This document shows positions 63,318 through 64,000 of a DNA stretch of 64,000 nt, piece by piece. Under the pieces are notes generated by a model. It was not told the origin of the DNA. It saw only the letters and a list, made by a program, of their open reading frames with translations, and searched no databases. The DNA lies in assembly GCA_022836915.1 (NCBI GenBank), contig CP094668.1:5704001-5768000 (forward strand). The letters run 5' to 3'. Source of the stretch: Paenibacillus sp. OVF10. Its GTDB lineage: Bacteria; Bacillota; Bacilli; Paenibacillales; Paenibacillaceae. Position 1 is the stretch's first letter. Each line of letters begins with the position of its first letter. The position numbers were made by a program, and so were the translations under genes.

Positions 63318-63836
63318 TTATGTTTCTCTCCAGATTTTTTTAGAAACATCAAAATTTATTTTTATAGTCTTACTTACTGTTGTATTCTGATGGTTATCCT
63401 CTACCACATGATAATCCCCCTGGTGTGAGTTACAATGTGGACAAATATGCATGACATATTTATCTCCAGTCATTTTACTAAAACGCTCTTGTAGCTTCAC
63501 TCCAAAACGATTTGCTAATTCAATCATTGTACTCGGTTTACTATATGCCAAATCACTGATTACTGGGTAACCCTCTCTTAGTTCATTGATAACTTCAGGA
63601 TTAAATAATAATAAAATATCCATTTCTCCCTTGCAGGACCAACATTTGTACCCTGTGCGCACCTCTACATCCCATTCAAAAGATTCGGGGTACTCTTGGG
63701 ACACTACTTCTATGTAATAAATATATTCATCTTTCTCAGTCAGTCCCTTCTCATTCATCCACTTAAAATAACTAGGATTGAGGCTAAATACTTCTTCAAC
63801 AGATCTACCTTTATATTTACCAAATGTCATTTCCAT
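63318..63836 (-). CDS. ExoX-C-terminal-like domain protein with zinc ribbons
   Basis: 172 residues, start MEMTFGKYKGRSVEEVFSLN at 63836. The N-terminal FGKYKGRS...PSYFKWMNEKG matches the small domain found at the C-terminus of ExoX-type exonucleases. Two CxxC pairs follow (CWSCKG and CPHCNSH), suggesting one zinc site. No exonuclease motifs, so it is an isolated accessory domain. Placed directly beside the degenerate helicase remnant. Confidence 0.65.
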   Translation of the reverse strand: MEMTFGKYKGRSVEEVFSLNPSYFKWMNEKGLTEKDEYIYYIEVVSQEYPESFEWDVEVRTGYKCWSCKGEMDILLLFNPEVINELREGYPVISDLAYSKPSTMIELANRFGVKLQERFSKMTGDKYVMHICPHCNSHQGDYHVVEDNHQNTTVSKTIKINFDVSKKIWRET

Positions 63837-63839
63837 AGC

Positions 63840-64000
63840 TTATTCACCCAATTTTTAATGGCATTTTTAATTCTATTATAAAAACAGTCTGCTCACTTGA
63901 TTTGTTTTAGAGAAAATACATATAAATTATTCTTTGCTCTCGTAGCAGCTACTTCAATCTACGTTCCTCATGTGTGGATCATTGATGATACGCCATCACA
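63840..64000 (-). pseudogene. Degenerate 3' end of a UvrD-type helicase gene
   Basis: The minus-strand reading contains VAATRAKNNLYVFSLKQIK and, earlier, remnants of the EERR block (HT*GT*IE), followed by stops and NRIKNAIKNW. It is a decayed copy of motif VI and the tail of the 59,460-61,847 helicase (EEERRLMYVAATRAKNNLYV). Several stops and gaps, so not a sequencing artefact of one base. It runs off the window. Confidence 0.75.

Noticed and set aside
23000-64000. CRISPR array or guide RNA associated with the Tn7-like core
   Set aside because: No regularly spaced direct repeats of the right length and no Cas-like protein were seen. The only regular array is the end repeat set.

Overview
The window looks like a chromosome segment of a Gram-positive, endospore-forming Paenibacillus-type bacterium. 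The first 23 kb carries the conserved heat-shock/sporulation neighbourhood of that group: rsmE, an M50 protease, prmA, dnaJ, dnaK, grpE, hrcA with a perfect CIRCE operator, hemW, lepA, spoIIP, gpr, rpsT, holA, an ECF sigma/anti-sigma pair and the 3' two thirds of comEC. Almost all of it is on the minus strand and has moderate GC.

At about 22,994 comEC is cut. The DNA to the right is visibly more AT-rich and starts with a candidate TGT terminus, followed by six copies of CCA-N7-TGATAA at 23-54 bp spacing. This is what the end of a Tn7/Tn5053-type (heteromeric transposase) element looks like. The matching core genes lie at 48.1-55.7 kb: a TnsC-like AAA+ ATPase, a TnsB-like DDE transposase, two TniQ/TnsD-like proteins and a Xre regulator. 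I see no TnsA-type nuclease. The other element end and the 5' part of comEC are not in the window, so the element probably runs past 64,000.

Between the left end and the transposition genes (23-48 kb) is a cargo island rich in defence-type genes: a small sigma-region-2-like protein, a proteasome-type Ntn hydrolase next to a DUF429-like RNase H-fold protein, two KAP-family P-loop NTPases, a ParB-like protein, a zincin-like peptidase, a DUF1643 protein, a three-gene operon led by a histone-fold protein, a GmrSD-like DUF262/DUF1524 restriction enzyme, a UvrD-type helicase with topoisomerase zinc ribbons, and a three-gene McrBC-like operon. Right of the transposition genes (55.8-64 kb) come a secreted-protein operon, a second UvrD-type helicase, membrane proteins, an ExoX-C-like protein and a decayed copy of a helicase 3' end.

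The sequence itself has a technical problem. Many conserved genes (dnaK, dnaJ, holA, gpr, spoIIP twice, hemW, tnsB twice, tnsC and others) are broken by single-base frameshifts, mostly in short homopolymers. Adding one base at each (removing one in hemW) restores a length divisible by three and the expected protein. I treat these as likely sequencing or assembly errors, give the gene its full span, and record the break. Coordinates of such genes are those of the whole restored gene.
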